Source of the DNA: Candidatus Cryptobacteroides onthequi
GTDB taxonomy: Bacteria > Bacteroidota > Bacteroidia > Bacteroidales > UBA932
Length of the DNA: 64,000 bases
Direction of reading: 5' to 3'
Assembly: GCA_018066125.1 (NCBI GenBank)
Contig: JAGHSA010000019.1
Coordinates: 59,975-123,974, forward strand
Part shown: positions 10,215 through 17,734 of the stretch, piece after piece
How the letters are laid out: every line of letters starts with the position of its first letter
Position numbering within the stretch: the stretch's first letter is position 1
Position numbers and translations under genes: made by a program
Notes under the pieces: generated by a model
What the model saw: only the letters and a program-made list of their open reading frames with translations
Databases searched by the model: none
Told to the model about the DNA's origin: nothing

Positions 10215-10826
10215 TTATTCAATAATCTCCCACTGGCAGTCGGTAATTTTAGATATCTTCTCACAGAAATCCTTCTGCTGCGCCAGGCGGACCCTCAGAT
10301 CCATGCTGCAGTCCGTACCGAACTGCTGGTTCTTCTGCGGCAGAGACATATCCTTGACGACTTTCATCACATCGTTCATGGCCATGTAGCCGAATCGGAC
10401 GCGATAGTCGGCGCCTGCGATCTTCTCGACCACGGTGGCTGAGGAAAGGGCGTCCAGGGTCGAGGTCTTGTACGCTCTGATGAGCCCCGGAATGCCGAGT
10501 TTGATGCCTCCGAAATAACGCACCACCACGACGAGAATGTCGCTGAGTCCCATGGAATCGATCTGCCCGAGAATCTGGCGCCCTGCCGAACCGGAAGGCT
10601 CGCCGTCGTCACTTGCGCGGAATCTGGCGCCATCAAGGCCGAGGCGATAGGCGAAGCAGTGATGGCGGGCATCGTGGTACTCTTTCTTGAGGGAGTCCAC
10701 GATAGGCTTGATCTCGGCCTCGATCTCTACGGGATACGCAAGCGCTATGAAGCGGCTGCCATTGTCCTTGAACAGTCCTTCGGACATGGCTGCAATGCTC
10801 TTGTATGTGTCTTTAATGTCTTCCAT
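10215..10826 (-). CDS. YigZ/IMPACT family protein
   Basis: A 203-residue member of the UPF0029 (IMPACT N-terminal) plus DUF1949 family, related to E. coli YigZ. The diagnostic DDGEPSGSAGRQIL and VVVRYFGGIKLG motifs are present. The family is linked to translation regulation in eukaryotes; the bacterial role is not settled. I chose the ATG at 10826 rather than the upstream TTG at 10835. It is transcribed divergently from the acidic pRiA4b-like gene, with overlapping promoter elements in the intervening gap. Confidence 0.88.
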   Translation of the reverse strand: MEDIKDTYKSIAAMSEGLFKDNGSRFIALAYPVEIEAEIKPIVDSLKKEYHDARHHCFAYRLGLDGARFRASDDGEPSGSAGRQILGQIDSMGLSDILVVVVRYFGGIKLGIPGLIRAYKTSTLDALSSATVVEKIAGADYRVRFGYMAMNDVMKVVKDMSLPQKNQQFGTDCSMDLRVRLAQQKDFCEKISKITDCQWEIIE

Positions 10827-10874
10827 AGCCGGCAAGCTCGGATCGGTGGCACAAAAAGCACGGATCCGCTAATT

Positions 10875-10905
10875 CAAATCTAATGTTTTTAAGGCTTATT
10901 TGCAA
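10875..10905 (-). promoter_or_regulatory. Promoter of the YigZ-like gene
   Basis: On the minus strand a TTG (complement of 10903-10905) is followed after 20 bases by TAGATTTG (complement of 10875-10882), the Bacteroidetes -33/-7 pattern. Its -33 element abuts the -33 element of the divergent promoter (10899-10902), so the two polymerase sites share one short stretch. Confidence 0.6.
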
Positions 10906-10931
10906 CGGGAATGAATTATTTTGTATTTTTG
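10899..10931 (+). promoter_or_regulatory. Promoter of the pRiA4b-like gene
   Basis: TTTG at 10899-10902, then 21 bases, then TATTTTTG at 10924-10931: both elements match the Bacteroidetes consensus (TTTG / TAnnTTTG). The box lies inside the longest open frame, which argues that the real start codon is the downstream ATG at 10968. Confidence 0.7.
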
Positions 10932-10967
10932 CGACCCGAAACAGACAACCCAGACAAAGGATTAACC

Positions 10968-11591
10968 ATGACATACAAGTACAGAGTGACCCTCAGCGGA
11001 ATCAAAGGATTCTACAGGGTATATAAGGTCAACGCAAGCAACACCCTTTACTCGTTCCACAAGCAGATGAGAGCGGATATGGAATTCCCTGCAGACCAGC
11101 TCATCCTTTTCAAGGAGCTAGATGCCGATGGCGCAGTGATCGGACGCGTGGGACTTTTCGACCTCGGATTCGGAGCAGCTGACCAGGTCACACTCGGCAA
11201 GACCGTCAAGGACGGCGTGGCATCCTTTGTATATTTCTATGACGTCACCAACAAGAAGAGCGTGAACATCACCTTCGAGGGAGAGATTCCGGAGGAGACT
11301 TCAATGCCGGAAATCATCGACACCAAGGGACCGGATCCTATCGATTTCGAGAATGGCTATGTGGCATTCGAGGATCTGCCTGACGAGCAGAGACATCTCC
11401 CGGGAGACCCTGAAAAGCGCAAGAAGAATCCTCTTGCCGACCTTCTCGGCATCGACCTCGACAAGGACCTCGGAGACGAGGATGAAGATCTCGACGACGA
11501 GGATATCGATGACGACGAGGACGACGATGATGACGACAGAGACGAGGACACTGTCGAGATCTACGACGGCAGCGAAGAACTCACTCTCTAG
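10968..11591 (+). CDS. pRiA4b ORF-3-like protein with acidic tail
   Basis: A 207-residue protein. The first ~150 residues resemble the plasmid pRiA4b ORF-3-like family (PF07929), a small alpha/beta domain of unknown function. The last ~45 residues are almost purely Asp/Glu (for example DDEDDDDDDRDED), giving a very acidic, probably disordered tail. The frame is open from an ATG at 10911, but that upstream part contains the -7 box, so the ATG at 10968 (MTYKYRV) is chosen. miaA starts five bases after its stop and is likely cotranscribed. The domain assignment is from memory of the family pattern and is moderately sure; function is not known. Confidence 0.75.
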   Translation: MTYKYRVTLSGIKGFYRVYKVNASNTLYSFHKQMRADMEFPADQLILFKELDADGAVIGRVGLFDLGFGAADQVTLGKTVKDGVASFVYFYDVTNKKSVNITFEGEIPEETSMPEIIDTKGPDPIDFENGYVAFEDLPDEQRHLPGDPEKRKKNPLADLLGIDLDKDLGDEDEDLDDEDIDDDEDDDDDDRDEDTVEIYDGSEELTL

Positions 11592-11596
11592 CCGCC

Positions 11597-12457
11597 GTGC
11601 AGCGCCGGCTCATCATTCTTCTGGGACCCACTGCTGTAGGCAAGACTGACTACAGCATCCAGCTTGCCCGCAGATATGACTCCCCTGTCATCTCATGCGA
11701 TTCCCGACAGATATACCGGGAGATGCGCATAGGCACAGCTGTCCCCTCACAGGAGCAGCTGGACGCGGTGAAGCACTATTTCATCCAGACGAAGTCTGTC
11801 ACCGAATACTATACCGCAGGCATATATGAGACAGAGGCTCTGGATCTCATACACAGGCTGTTTGACGAAGGGCACGAGACCCTGGTGATGACCGGAGGGT
11901 CGATGTTCTACATCGACGCCGTGTGCAACAGCCTCAGCAATGTGCCCACGGCCGATCTCAGCGTCAGGGAAGCACTTCAGAAGCGGCTTGACGCCGAAGG
12001 CATAGACTCGCTGCGGGACGAGCTCGCACGCCTCGATCCGAAGGCGTATTCAGCCATGGATCTCTCTAATGTGCAGAGGGTCTTCCGGGCTGTGGAGATA
12101 TGCATCACCACGGGAAAGCCATACTCATCATTCAAGCAGGAAGGTCCAGCCAGACGTGATTTCGAGATAGTGAAGACCGGTCTGGCAAGACCGAGGGAGG
12201 AGCTCTACGACAGGATCAACCGCCGTGTGCTCCAGATGGTGGACGAAGGCCTCGTGGAGGAAGTGGAGTCGCTCCGCAGATACAGGGATCTCACCGCCCT
12301 TCAGACGGTGGGCTACAGCGAGATATTCGACTATCTTGACGGGAAAACCACCCTCGACCAGGCTGTCGAACTCATCCAGAGAAACTCCCGCCACTATGCC
12401 AAGAGGCAGCTGACATGGTGGAAAAAAGACCGGTCCATAGAATGGATCGGTCTGTAA
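11597..12457 (+). CDS. miaA: tRNA dimethylallyltransferase
   Basis: Adds the dimethylallyl group to A37 of tRNAs that read UNN codons. The 286-residue protein has the P-loop GPTAVGKT at residues 10-17, the SCDSRQIYREM motif, and the TGGSMFYIDA motif of the family. The start is a GTG at 11597, five bases after the previous stop; no in-frame ATG lies close enough to keep the P-loop in place. The last codons of the gene also form a hairpin whose minus-strand reading is followed by six T, see 12422-12452. Confidence 0.95.
   Translation: MQRRLIILLGPTAVGKTDYSIQLARRYDSPVISCDSRQIYREMRIGTAVPSQEQLDAVKHYFIQTKSVTEYYTAGIYETEALDLIHRLFDEGHETLVMTGGSMFYIDAVCNSLSNVPTADLSVREALQKRLDAEGIDSLRDELARLDPKAYSAMDLSNVQRVFRAVEICITTGKPYSSFKQEGPARRDFEIVKTGLARPREELYDRINRRVLQMVDEGLVEEVESLRRYRDLTALQTVGYSEIFDYLDGKTTLDQAVELIQRNSRHYAKRQLTWWKKDRSIEWIGL
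12422..12452 (-). terminator. Intrinsic terminator for the FKBP gene, inside the 3' end of miaA
   Basis: On the minus strand GACCGATCCAT pairs with ATGGACCGGTC around a 3-nt loop (10 of 11 pairs) and is followed directly by TTTTTT. It lies about 35 bases past the stop of the convergent FKBP gene, yet is wholly inside the miaA coding sequence. Confidence 0.7.
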
Positions 12458-12485
12458 GAAATGTTTATTTCTGCTCCGTGGAATA

Positions 12486-13289
12486 CTACTCGGCAGCAAC
12501 CGGCTCAACGTAAGGCATCACGTCAGCGACCTCGACGTCGAAAACGAGAACCTCGTTAGGACCGATGGCGCCCTGGCTTCCCATTTCGCCATAACCGAGA
12601 TCTGAAGGGATGAAGAGCTGGATCTTGCCACCCTTGCCGACGAGCTGGATACCCTCAGTCCAACCTGGGATGACCCTGTTGAGCATGAGACGTACAGGAT
12701 CTGCTCCCTCTGGAGTCTCGTCGAATACTGTGCCATCGATGAGGGCACCCTTGTAGCGTACCATAACGGTATCCTGAGGACCTGGCTTGACGTCTGAACC
12801 TGCCTCGATGATCTTGTACTGGAGTCCGCTAGGAGTAACCTCCACGCCAGCCTTTGACTTGTTTGAAGCGAGGAACTTGTCACCCTTCTCCTTGTTCTCG
12901 AGAGCGGTCTTCATCCTCATCTTGTCAAGGTAGGCGCCGAAGAGATCATTCATGAGTTCCGGGCTGATCTTGAACTGCTCGTTGAATTCAGGAGAACGCT
13001 GGTTGCCCTTTGCATTCACGAAATCATCGATACCCTTCTTGATCTCATTGAAGTTGAGGTCGCCGAAGTTATAACCCTTGATGAAGCTACCGAAGTTGAT
13101 GCCGACGAGGTAGCTGACTGAATCGATCTGCTTCTTTGAAGGAGCGTAGTCCTTGGCTGTCTTCACGACGGCCTCGACTGCCGGCTGACCTTCTGCTGGA
13201 GCTTCAGTTGCGTCTGCAGCAGGCTTAGGTGAGCATGCTGCGAGCATCAGGCTCATTGCTGCTGGTGCAAAAAATAATGCTTTTTTCAT
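12486..13289 (-). CDS. FKBP-type peptidyl-prolyl isomerase lipoprotein
   Basis: A periplasmic-facing lipoprotein that should isomerise X-Pro bonds during folding of exported proteins. With the ATG at 13289 the chain is 267 residues and starts with a lipoprotein signal whose lipobox reads LAAC, followed by CSPKP and an Ala/Glu/Pro linker. An FKBP_N-like dimerisation helix region (about 50-150) precedes the FKBP catalytic domain (about 160-258), with recognisable GTVFDE and GWTEGIQLVGKGGK segments. An earlier ATG at 13316 would overlap the ROK kinase gene and ruin the signal peptide. It is the last gene of the MFS-ROK-FKBP run. Confidence 0.92.
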   Translation of the reverse strand: MKKALFFAPAAMSLMLAACSPKPAADATEAPAEGQPAVEAVVKTAKDYAPSKKQIDSVSYLVGINFGSFIKGYNFGDLNFNEIKKGIDDFVNAKGNQRSPEFNEQFKISPELMNDLFGAYLDKMRMKTALENKEKGDKFLASNKSKAGVEVTPSGLQYKIIEAGSDVKPGPQDTVMVRYKGALIDGTVFDETPEGADPVRLMLNRVIPGWTEGIQLVGKGGKIQLFIPSDLGYGEMGSQGAIGPNEVLVFDVEVADVMPYVEPVAAE

Positions 13290-13303
13290 TGTATGAATTG
13301 TTT

Positions 13304-14266
13304 TTAAAGTTCCCATGCGAGAGCTGATGCGCCGAGGATGGCAGCATCTGACTCCTTGAGCTGGGAGAATACGATCTTAACCTTTCCCTGCCATATCTTC
13401 AGGAGATTCTCTTCCATTGCAGTCATCATAGGCTCATAGAGGAACTCCTTCGCACGTGCAAGACCGCCAAAGAGGACGATAGCCTCAGGTGCGCTGAAAG
13501 CGACAAAGTCTGCGAACTGACGGCCGAGGAGGGATCCGGTATAGTCGAACACCTTGAGAGCGAGCTTGTCGCCTTCCTTGGCTGCATCATATACATCCTT
13601 TGATGTGATCTTCTCGATCATGCGGAGTGAAGACGGCTCACTGCTCATCTCAAGCCACTCGCGTGCTGTCTTTGCCAGACCGATTGCGGAGCAGTATGCC
13701 TCGAGACAGCCTGTGCGTCCGCAACCGCAGACACGGCCGTTGTTGCGTACGACATTTGTGTGTCCGAGCTCACCGGCGAAACCGTCGTGGCCGTAAACCA
13801 TCTTGCCGTCGATAACGATACCGCTGCCGACACCGGTGCCGAGAGTGATCATGATGAAGTTCTTCATACCGCGGGCTGCACCGTATGCCATCTCACCCAT
13901 TGCTGCCGCATTGGCGTCATTGGTAAGAGATACAGGGATGCCGCCCATGGCAGCTGAGAGGATCTCCGAGAACTTCACGGCCTGCTTTGCAGCCCATGCG
14001 AGGTTCGGTGCGAAAGCGACCTCACCTGTGTAGTAGTTTCCGTTTGGAGCACCTACACCGATGCCGCGGATCTCGCCTTCCTTGCCGGCATCCTTGATGC
14101 AGCCCTGTGTAGCTGCAGCAAGAGCCTCGATGAAAGCATTGGCATCATCACCATAGATGTCTGATCTGATGACGGTCTGAGCGAGCACATCGCCTCTGGC
14201 GTCCACAACGCCGATCTTGGAGGTCTGTCCTCCGACGTCGATACCGACTACGTATTGCTTTTCCAT
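13304..14266 (-). CDS. ROK family sugar kinase (glucokinase-like)
   Basis: Phosphorylates a hexose, most likely glucose or a close relative, using ATP. The 320-residue protein shows the N-terminal phosphate loop GIDVGGQTSKIG, the ELGHTNV motif with the zinc/substrate histidine, and the CGCGRTGCLEAYCSA zinc-binding signature of ROK kinases. It sits 20 bases behind the sugar permease gene, so uptake and phosphorylation are coupled. Sugar specificity cannot be read from the sequence. Confidence 0.93.
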   Translation of the reverse strand: MEKQYVVGIDVGGQTSKIGVVDARGDVLAQTVIRSDIYGDDANAFIEALAAATQGCIKDAGKEGEIRGIGVGAPNGNYYTGEVAFAPNLAWAAKQAVKFSEILSAAMGGIPVSLTNDANAAAMGEMAYGAARGMKNFIMITLGTGVGSGIVIDGKMVYGHDGFAGELGHTNVVRNNGRVCGCGRTGCLEAYCSAIGLAKTAREWLEMSSEPSSLRMIEKITSKDVYDAAKEGDKLALKVFDYTGSLLGRQFADFVAFSAPEAIVLFGGLARAKEFLYEPMMTAMEENLLKIWQGKVKIVFSQLKESDAAILGASALAWEL

Positions 14267-14286
14267 TATATATTCCGGTTAATAGA

Positions 14287-15549
14287 TTATTCTACAGGGA
14301 TGTCCTTGTTGACGTTCTTTGATCCAGCCACTGCGTAGAACACGAGGTAAGCAAGGCAGAGGACGATGAGCCAGTAGCTCTGCATTGAGCCGACCTTGTC
14401 GGCGATGGTGTTCTGGACGAATGGGATGATACCGCCACCGCATACGAGTGTCATGAAGATACCTGATGCAGCTGCTGTGTACTTGCCGAGGCCCTCGGTA
14501 GCGAGGTTGAAGATGGCACCCCACATGATGGATGTGCAGAGACCGCAGAGAACGAGGCAGAGGAGAGATACAGGAACAGTGTTGCCTGCAACAGTCATCT
14601 TGAGAGTCTCAGGAAGGAAGATGGCGATGATCACGAGTACAGCTGCGATTGCAGACATGACTGAAAGCATTGCCTTGCTGCTGACCTTTCCACCGATGAG
14701 ACCTCCGCCGAGACGGCCGAGAAGCATACAGAACCAGTATGCACCGACCATTGTTCCGGCGATTGCAGGACCTACCCAGTCAAGACCTGAGAAGTATACG
14801 TTTGCGGTGTTAGGAATACCCACCTCGATACCTACATAGAAGAAGATTGCGAGTGCACCGAGAACGAAGTGACGGAATGAAAGTGCGCTGTGAGGATCCT
14901 TTACAGCTGTGCCGGCGAGGCGTGCAGCCTTCTCCTCTGCAGTCTCCATATGAGGCTCAGGGATGTCGGTAAGGAGGATCACGACGAATGCGATTGCGAA
15001 GATGGCCATGGCGATGATCATCACTGGAGCTGCCTTGGCAACTGTAGCGTCAGCGATAGCGCCACCGACGAGCCAGCCTACGAAGATAGGAGCGATGGTT
15101 CCACCTGTAGAGTTGAGTGTGCCACCCCACTGGATGAGCTGGTTACCCTTGTTGCCGCCGCCACCGAGAGTGTTGAGCATAGGGTTTACAACGATGTTGA
15201 GCATACACATTGAGAAACCTGCGATGAACGCACCGGCTACATATACGCCGAATGACTCAACATAACCTGAAAGGAACTGTACAGCCACACCTGCGAGGCC
15301 GACGATCACTGCGAGAAGTGAAGTGAACTTGTAACCCTTTCTCTTGAGGATGAGGCCGGCAGGGATACCCATGCAGGCATAAGCGATGAAGTTGGCGAGA
15401 GTACCAAGCTGTGAGAGAGCCTTGGAAGCGCCGAACTGGTTGGTGACGATCACACCCATTGAACCTGCGAGGTTTGTGACAAACGCGATCATGAAGAAGA
15501 GCGCAAACATCACGATGATTGCAGGAAGATTGCTGTTTTTGTTAGCCAT
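14287..15549 (-). CDS. MFS sugar permease (FucP/GlcP-like)
   Basis: Inner-membrane symporter of the FucP/GlcP-type branch of the major facilitator superfamily. The 420-residue chain, started at the ATG at 15549 (MANKNS), has about 12 hydrophobic segments and a central hydrophilic loop (EPHMETAEEKAARLAG) between the two six-helix halves. The longer open frame begins 28 codons upstream but has no ribosome site and an implausible extra hydrophobic stretch. Together with the ROK kinase downstream it forms a sugar uptake and activation unit. Substrate not determined. Confidence 0.9.
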   Translation of the reverse strand: MANKNSNLPAIIVMFALFFMIAFVTNLAGSMGVIVTNQFGASKALSQLGTLANFIAYACMGIPAGLILKRKGYKFTSLLAVIVGLAGVAVQFLSGYVESFGVYVAGAFIAGFSMCMLNIVVNPMLNTLGGGGNKGNQLIQWGGTLNSTGGTIAPIFVGWLVGGAIADATVAKAAPVMIIAMAIFAIAFVVILLTDIPEPHMETAEEKAARLAGTAVKDPHSALSFRHFVLGALAIFFYVGIEVGIPNTANVYFSGLDWVGPAIAGTMVGAYWFCMLLGRLGGGLIGGKVSSKAMLSVMSAIAAVLVIIAIFLPETLKMTVAGNTVPVSLLCLVLCGLCTSIMWGAIFNLATEGLGKYTAAASGIFMTLVCGGGIIPFVQNTIADKVGSMQSYWLIVLCLAYLVFYAVAGSKNVNKDIPVE

Positions 15550-15698
15550 AATTATGTGTTTTTTGTTAATAAATTGGCAAAACGCTAAAAAGTATGCTAA
15601 TATACAAAAAAACGGCTGACCTGCAATGTTCATCGCCGACTATATGTTCGATTTCCCGGCAGGAGTGTCAGGATGAGTGGCGCATATAGATAAGTTTA

Positions 15699-15814
15699 TG
15701 ACGCGACGCGCTGTTTTGAACACAAAGTGCCGCTTCGCGTCATGATTTCTGGCAGTTCTGCAGTTTTTCATGACGCGACGCATGTATTTGAGTACTGATT
15801 GCCGCGTCGCGTCA
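15699..15814. repeat. Paired 44-nt inverted-arm repeat, locus A
   Basis: Two 44-nt units (15699-15742 and 15771-15814) are separated by exactly 28 nt. Each unit is an 11-nt arm TGACGCGACGC, a 22-nt middle, and the inverted arm GCGTCGCGTCA (GCTTCGCGTCA in the first unit). The middles end in TGCC. The linker begins TGATTTC and ends GTTTTTCA. The same geometry recurs at 54480-54595 and 63917 onward. Each unit can fold into a hairpin. Confidence 0.85.
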
Positions 15815-15840
15815 GCAAACTCCTTAGAAATCGCATGCAA

Positions 15841-16068
15841 CGGCACGAGCCGAGCCGGAGGCGTGAAGCCACTTGCTCCCGGTTCGCAGCGGCTGCTTTC
15901 GACATCGTCTTCGCCTGTCGCGGCTGACTCCTCCCTTTTAGTCTGCTTCGCAGCCTAACGGTCGTCAGACAAAAGCCGCTCCCGGGCGGCTCTTCCGAAG
16001 CCTCAGCTGTTCCGCCGCTGCTCCAAGTCGCTGCGTGACTTCCCGCCGCCGTCTCTTTTGTCGTGCCG
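15841..16068. repeat. ~227-bp structured intergenic element, copy 2
   Basis: Full-length counterpart of 75-300, ending in a perfect 8-bp inverted pair (CGGCACGA at the start, TCGTGCCG at the end). Within the terminal stem a C in copy 1 is a G here on the left arm and the right arm has changed to match, a compensatory difference. The interior, including CTGCTTCGCAG and GCCGCTCCCGGGCGGC, is unchanged. It lies 26 bases after the 44-nt pair. Confidence 0.75.
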
Positions 16069-16121
16069 TGAGGGGCCGGATGGTCTCTGATGCTGTCGAA
16101 GCCGCCCATAGCAGTGGAGGG

Positions 16122-16174
16122 ATTGCCTCTGAAGCGGGCGTTGCGGAGCTCTTCTTCGCCCGCAAAGAGGCAAT
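16122..16174. repeat. 16-nt-loop hairpin, copy a
   Basis: Outer stem ATTGCCTCT/AGAGGCAAT, inner stem GCGGGCG/CGCCCGC, and a 16-nt loop TTGCGGAGCTCTTCTT at 16141-16156. The loop is shared with five other hairpins in the window whose stems differ. Confidence 0.8.
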
Positions 16175-16193
16175 TCCGCAGCTGCGGCCGGTG

Positions 16194-16227
16194 CGGCCCG
16201 AGCTAAGTCCGAGGCCAGCACCACTTA
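16194..16227. repeat. Solo left end of the ~227-bp element
   Basis: About 34 bases resemble the left end of copy 1 (CGGCCCGAGCT...GAG...CCACTT) with several changes, then similarity stops. It suggests the left end can exist without the rest. Confidence 0.5.
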
Positions 16228-16242
16228 TAGACCGAGCATTTC

Positions 16243-16321
16243 TGACATGAAAAGTGCCATCTGCGTGTCAAATTGCAGATTATCTGCCTGTTTTGACATG
16301 AATTGAGGCATTGTCATGTCA
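16243..16321. repeat. Pair of TGACATG hairpins
   Basis: Two 28-nt units (16243-16270 and 16294-16321) separated by 23 nt. The second has perfect arms TGACATGA and TCATGTCA; the first has TGACA and TGTCA. The layout recalls the 44-nt pairs, with different arm sequence and shorter middles, so this may be a related or degenerate form. Confidence 0.5.
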
Positions 16322-16348
16322 TTTTTCAACAAGTCGCTACTTTTGGCT

Positions 16349-16381
16349 GCACGAGCCGAGCCGGAGGCGTGAAGGCACTTG
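16349..16381. repeat. Solo left end of the ~227-bp element
   Basis: GCACGAGCCGAGCCGGAGGC and the following bases match the left end of copy 2 (15842 onward) for about 31 bases with two changes, after which similarity stops at the GGGCCGCTGGGG stretch. Confidence 0.6.
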
Positions 16382-16416
16382 AGGGCCGCTGGGGTTTGGG
16401 GCGGCATAGCCCCAAT

Positions 16417-16454
16417 AAAAAAAAGAAGGATGCCTTTCCCCAAAGACATCCTTC
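16417..16454 (-). terminator. Intrinsic terminator after the AraC gene
   Basis: On the minus strand GAAGGATG pairs with CATCCTTC around a 14-nt loop and is followed by a run of eight T. It lies about 130 bases beyond the stop of the AraC-type gene. Confidence 0.75.
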
Positions 16455-16583
16455 CCGCATATAAAACGAACTTAACAACTGAACACAGAAATGTGACTCT
16501 CAGTGTTCACTGCAATTATTGCAATGTTTTTTTTCATATACAATGCATAAGATTTAATAAAATTGCAGAAAATTGTAAATTCT

Positions 16584-17489
16584 TCACCCGTTTTGCCGAT
16601 ATTCGCTCGGAATCATTCCGGTTCGCAACCTGAAAAACTTGTAAAAAGAGGACTGGTCAGGGAAATGCAGCCTGTATACTATCTCCTTGATGCTGAGGTC
16701 CGAATACTTCAGCATGTTCTTGGCCTCGAGTATCACATATGAGTCTATCCATTCCGGCGCTGAGCGCCCGCTGACAGTGCGCACCAGCTTTGAAAGATAC
16801 TTCGGGGTGAGGCACAGCTGCCCGGCGTAGAACGAGACATTCCTTTCAGACGTATGATACTGGGTGACGAGGCTGAGAAAATTCTCAAAGACAAGCTTCG
16901 ATCTCACACTCTGGCCGGACTGTTGGCGTCTGGCCTCGTCTATGCTTGCAGTCCAGATGCCGCCGAGAAGGTGGCACGCTGAAGAAGCCAGCGAGATGAG
17001 CGCCTCTCTGGTATTGGGAATGTCAGACGAACAGATGGACTTCAAGAGCGACAGGTAGTTGCCAAGGATGACGCCTTCCGACGGCTTGAGGGCCACACAC
17101 GGGTTGTTCAGCAGAGACATGCTCTCCGAGAGCATCTTCGAGAAGTCGAAGCGCAGGTCGCTGACAACTTCCCGGCTCAGAGCCAGGATGACATAGTCCG
17201 GCTGCACGTCGGGATCTGTCCCGTCAGTCTCCACCTTTATGATGTACCCCGGGGAATAAATGATCAGAGACCCCTCGTGCACATCGAATGAGGTGAGGTT
17301 GATGTCTATCTTGAAATGTCCCCTGCGGCAGTATATCACCGCATATCCGTCAAAGCGGCAGGGATACTTGAAGACGGACGCTCCGTTGACAAGTCCCCCG
17401 TCCGCCAGCATTATCCCTTCTGACAGAACTGCATTGTCTGACAGTCCGAACAGCGACTTGCAATAGTCAAAACTGAGTTCCTGAAACAT
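16584..17489 (-). CDS. AraC family transcriptional regulator
   Basis: A 301-residue regulator. The N-terminal ~180 residues look like a cupin-type sensing domain (short beta-strand segments, for example FKIDINLTSFDVHEGSLIIY), and the C-terminal ~100 residues carry the double helix-turn-helix of the AraC/XylS family (YLSKLVRTVSGRSAPEWIDSYVILEAKNML and FPDQSSFYKFFRLRTGMIPSEYR). It is divergent from the tolC-hlyD-ABC-2 export operon, so it probably controls that operon. A TACTTTTG box lies 20 bases before the ATG. Inducer unknown. Confidence 0.92.
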   Translation of the reverse strand: MFQELSFDYCKSLFGLSDNAVLSEGIMLADGGLVNGASVFKYPCRFDGYAVIYCRRGHFKIDINLTSFDVHEGSLIIYSPGYIIKVETDGTDPDVQPDYVILALSREVVSDLRFDFSKMLSESMSLLNNPCVALKPSEGVILGNYLSLLKSICSSDIPNTREALISLASSACHLLGGIWTASIDEARRQQSGQSVRSKLVFENFLSLVTQYHTSERNVSFYAGQLCLTPKYLSKLVRTVSGRSAPEWIDSYVILEAKNMLKYSDLSIKEIVYRLHFPDQSSFYKFFRLRTGMIPSEYRQNG

Positions 17490-17509
17490 GATCGGTCATT
17501 TTAGCCACT

Positions 17510-17517
17510 CAAAAGTA
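17510..17517 (-). promoter_or_regulatory. -7 box of the AraC gene
   Basis: The minus strand reads TACTTTTG, matching TAnnTTTG, 20 bases before the ATG at 17489. The rest of the 245-bp divergent gap is AT-rich and is the likely place for AraC binding, but no clear direct-repeat operator was recognised. Confidence 0.5.
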
Positions 17518-17734
17518 TACAAGAATTTTACTACAATTTTCAAAAATGGGCAAAATCCGACCTTTTGACAAGTATTCACACCGAAAAGCATTGTCAACAG
17601 GTAAAAAAAGGCAACCGTTTTGCAGTGTGCCACCGCCCGGGGCAAGGGCATTCTGCAGTGCCTGCCGCACCATGGCGGACATGTGGCATCATGGTCCGGA
17701 ACACAAAAAAACGACAGATAAGACAAAAAAGAAT

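Larger units (their letters stand above)
15550..16583. other. Kilobase of repeat-packed non-coding DNA
   Basis: No gene is supported here. In order it holds a paired 44-nt inverted-arm element, a full ~227-bp element, a 16-nt-loop hairpin, a solo left end of the ~227-bp element, a pair of TGACATG hairpins, another solo left end, and the AraC terminator. It is bounded by the MFS gene start and the AraC gene stop. The short open frames in it differ between repeat copies and are not conserved. Confidence 0.75.

Noticed and set aside
15699-15814. CRISPR-like appearance of the paired 44-nt units
   Set aside because: Only two units per locus, units are not identical, the conserved part is the inverted arms, the 28-nt linkers share their ends, and no cas gene is in the window.
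15841-16068. tRNA or tmRNA candidate in the ~227-bp element (GGTTCGCAG-like motif)
   Set aside because: No acceptor stem, CCA end or anticodon arm could be drawn; the fold differs.
15640-16640. Short open frames across the repeat-rich gap (for example minus 15768-16109)
   Set aside because: They follow repeat sequence, differ between repeat copies, have no ribosome site and no recognisable protein features.
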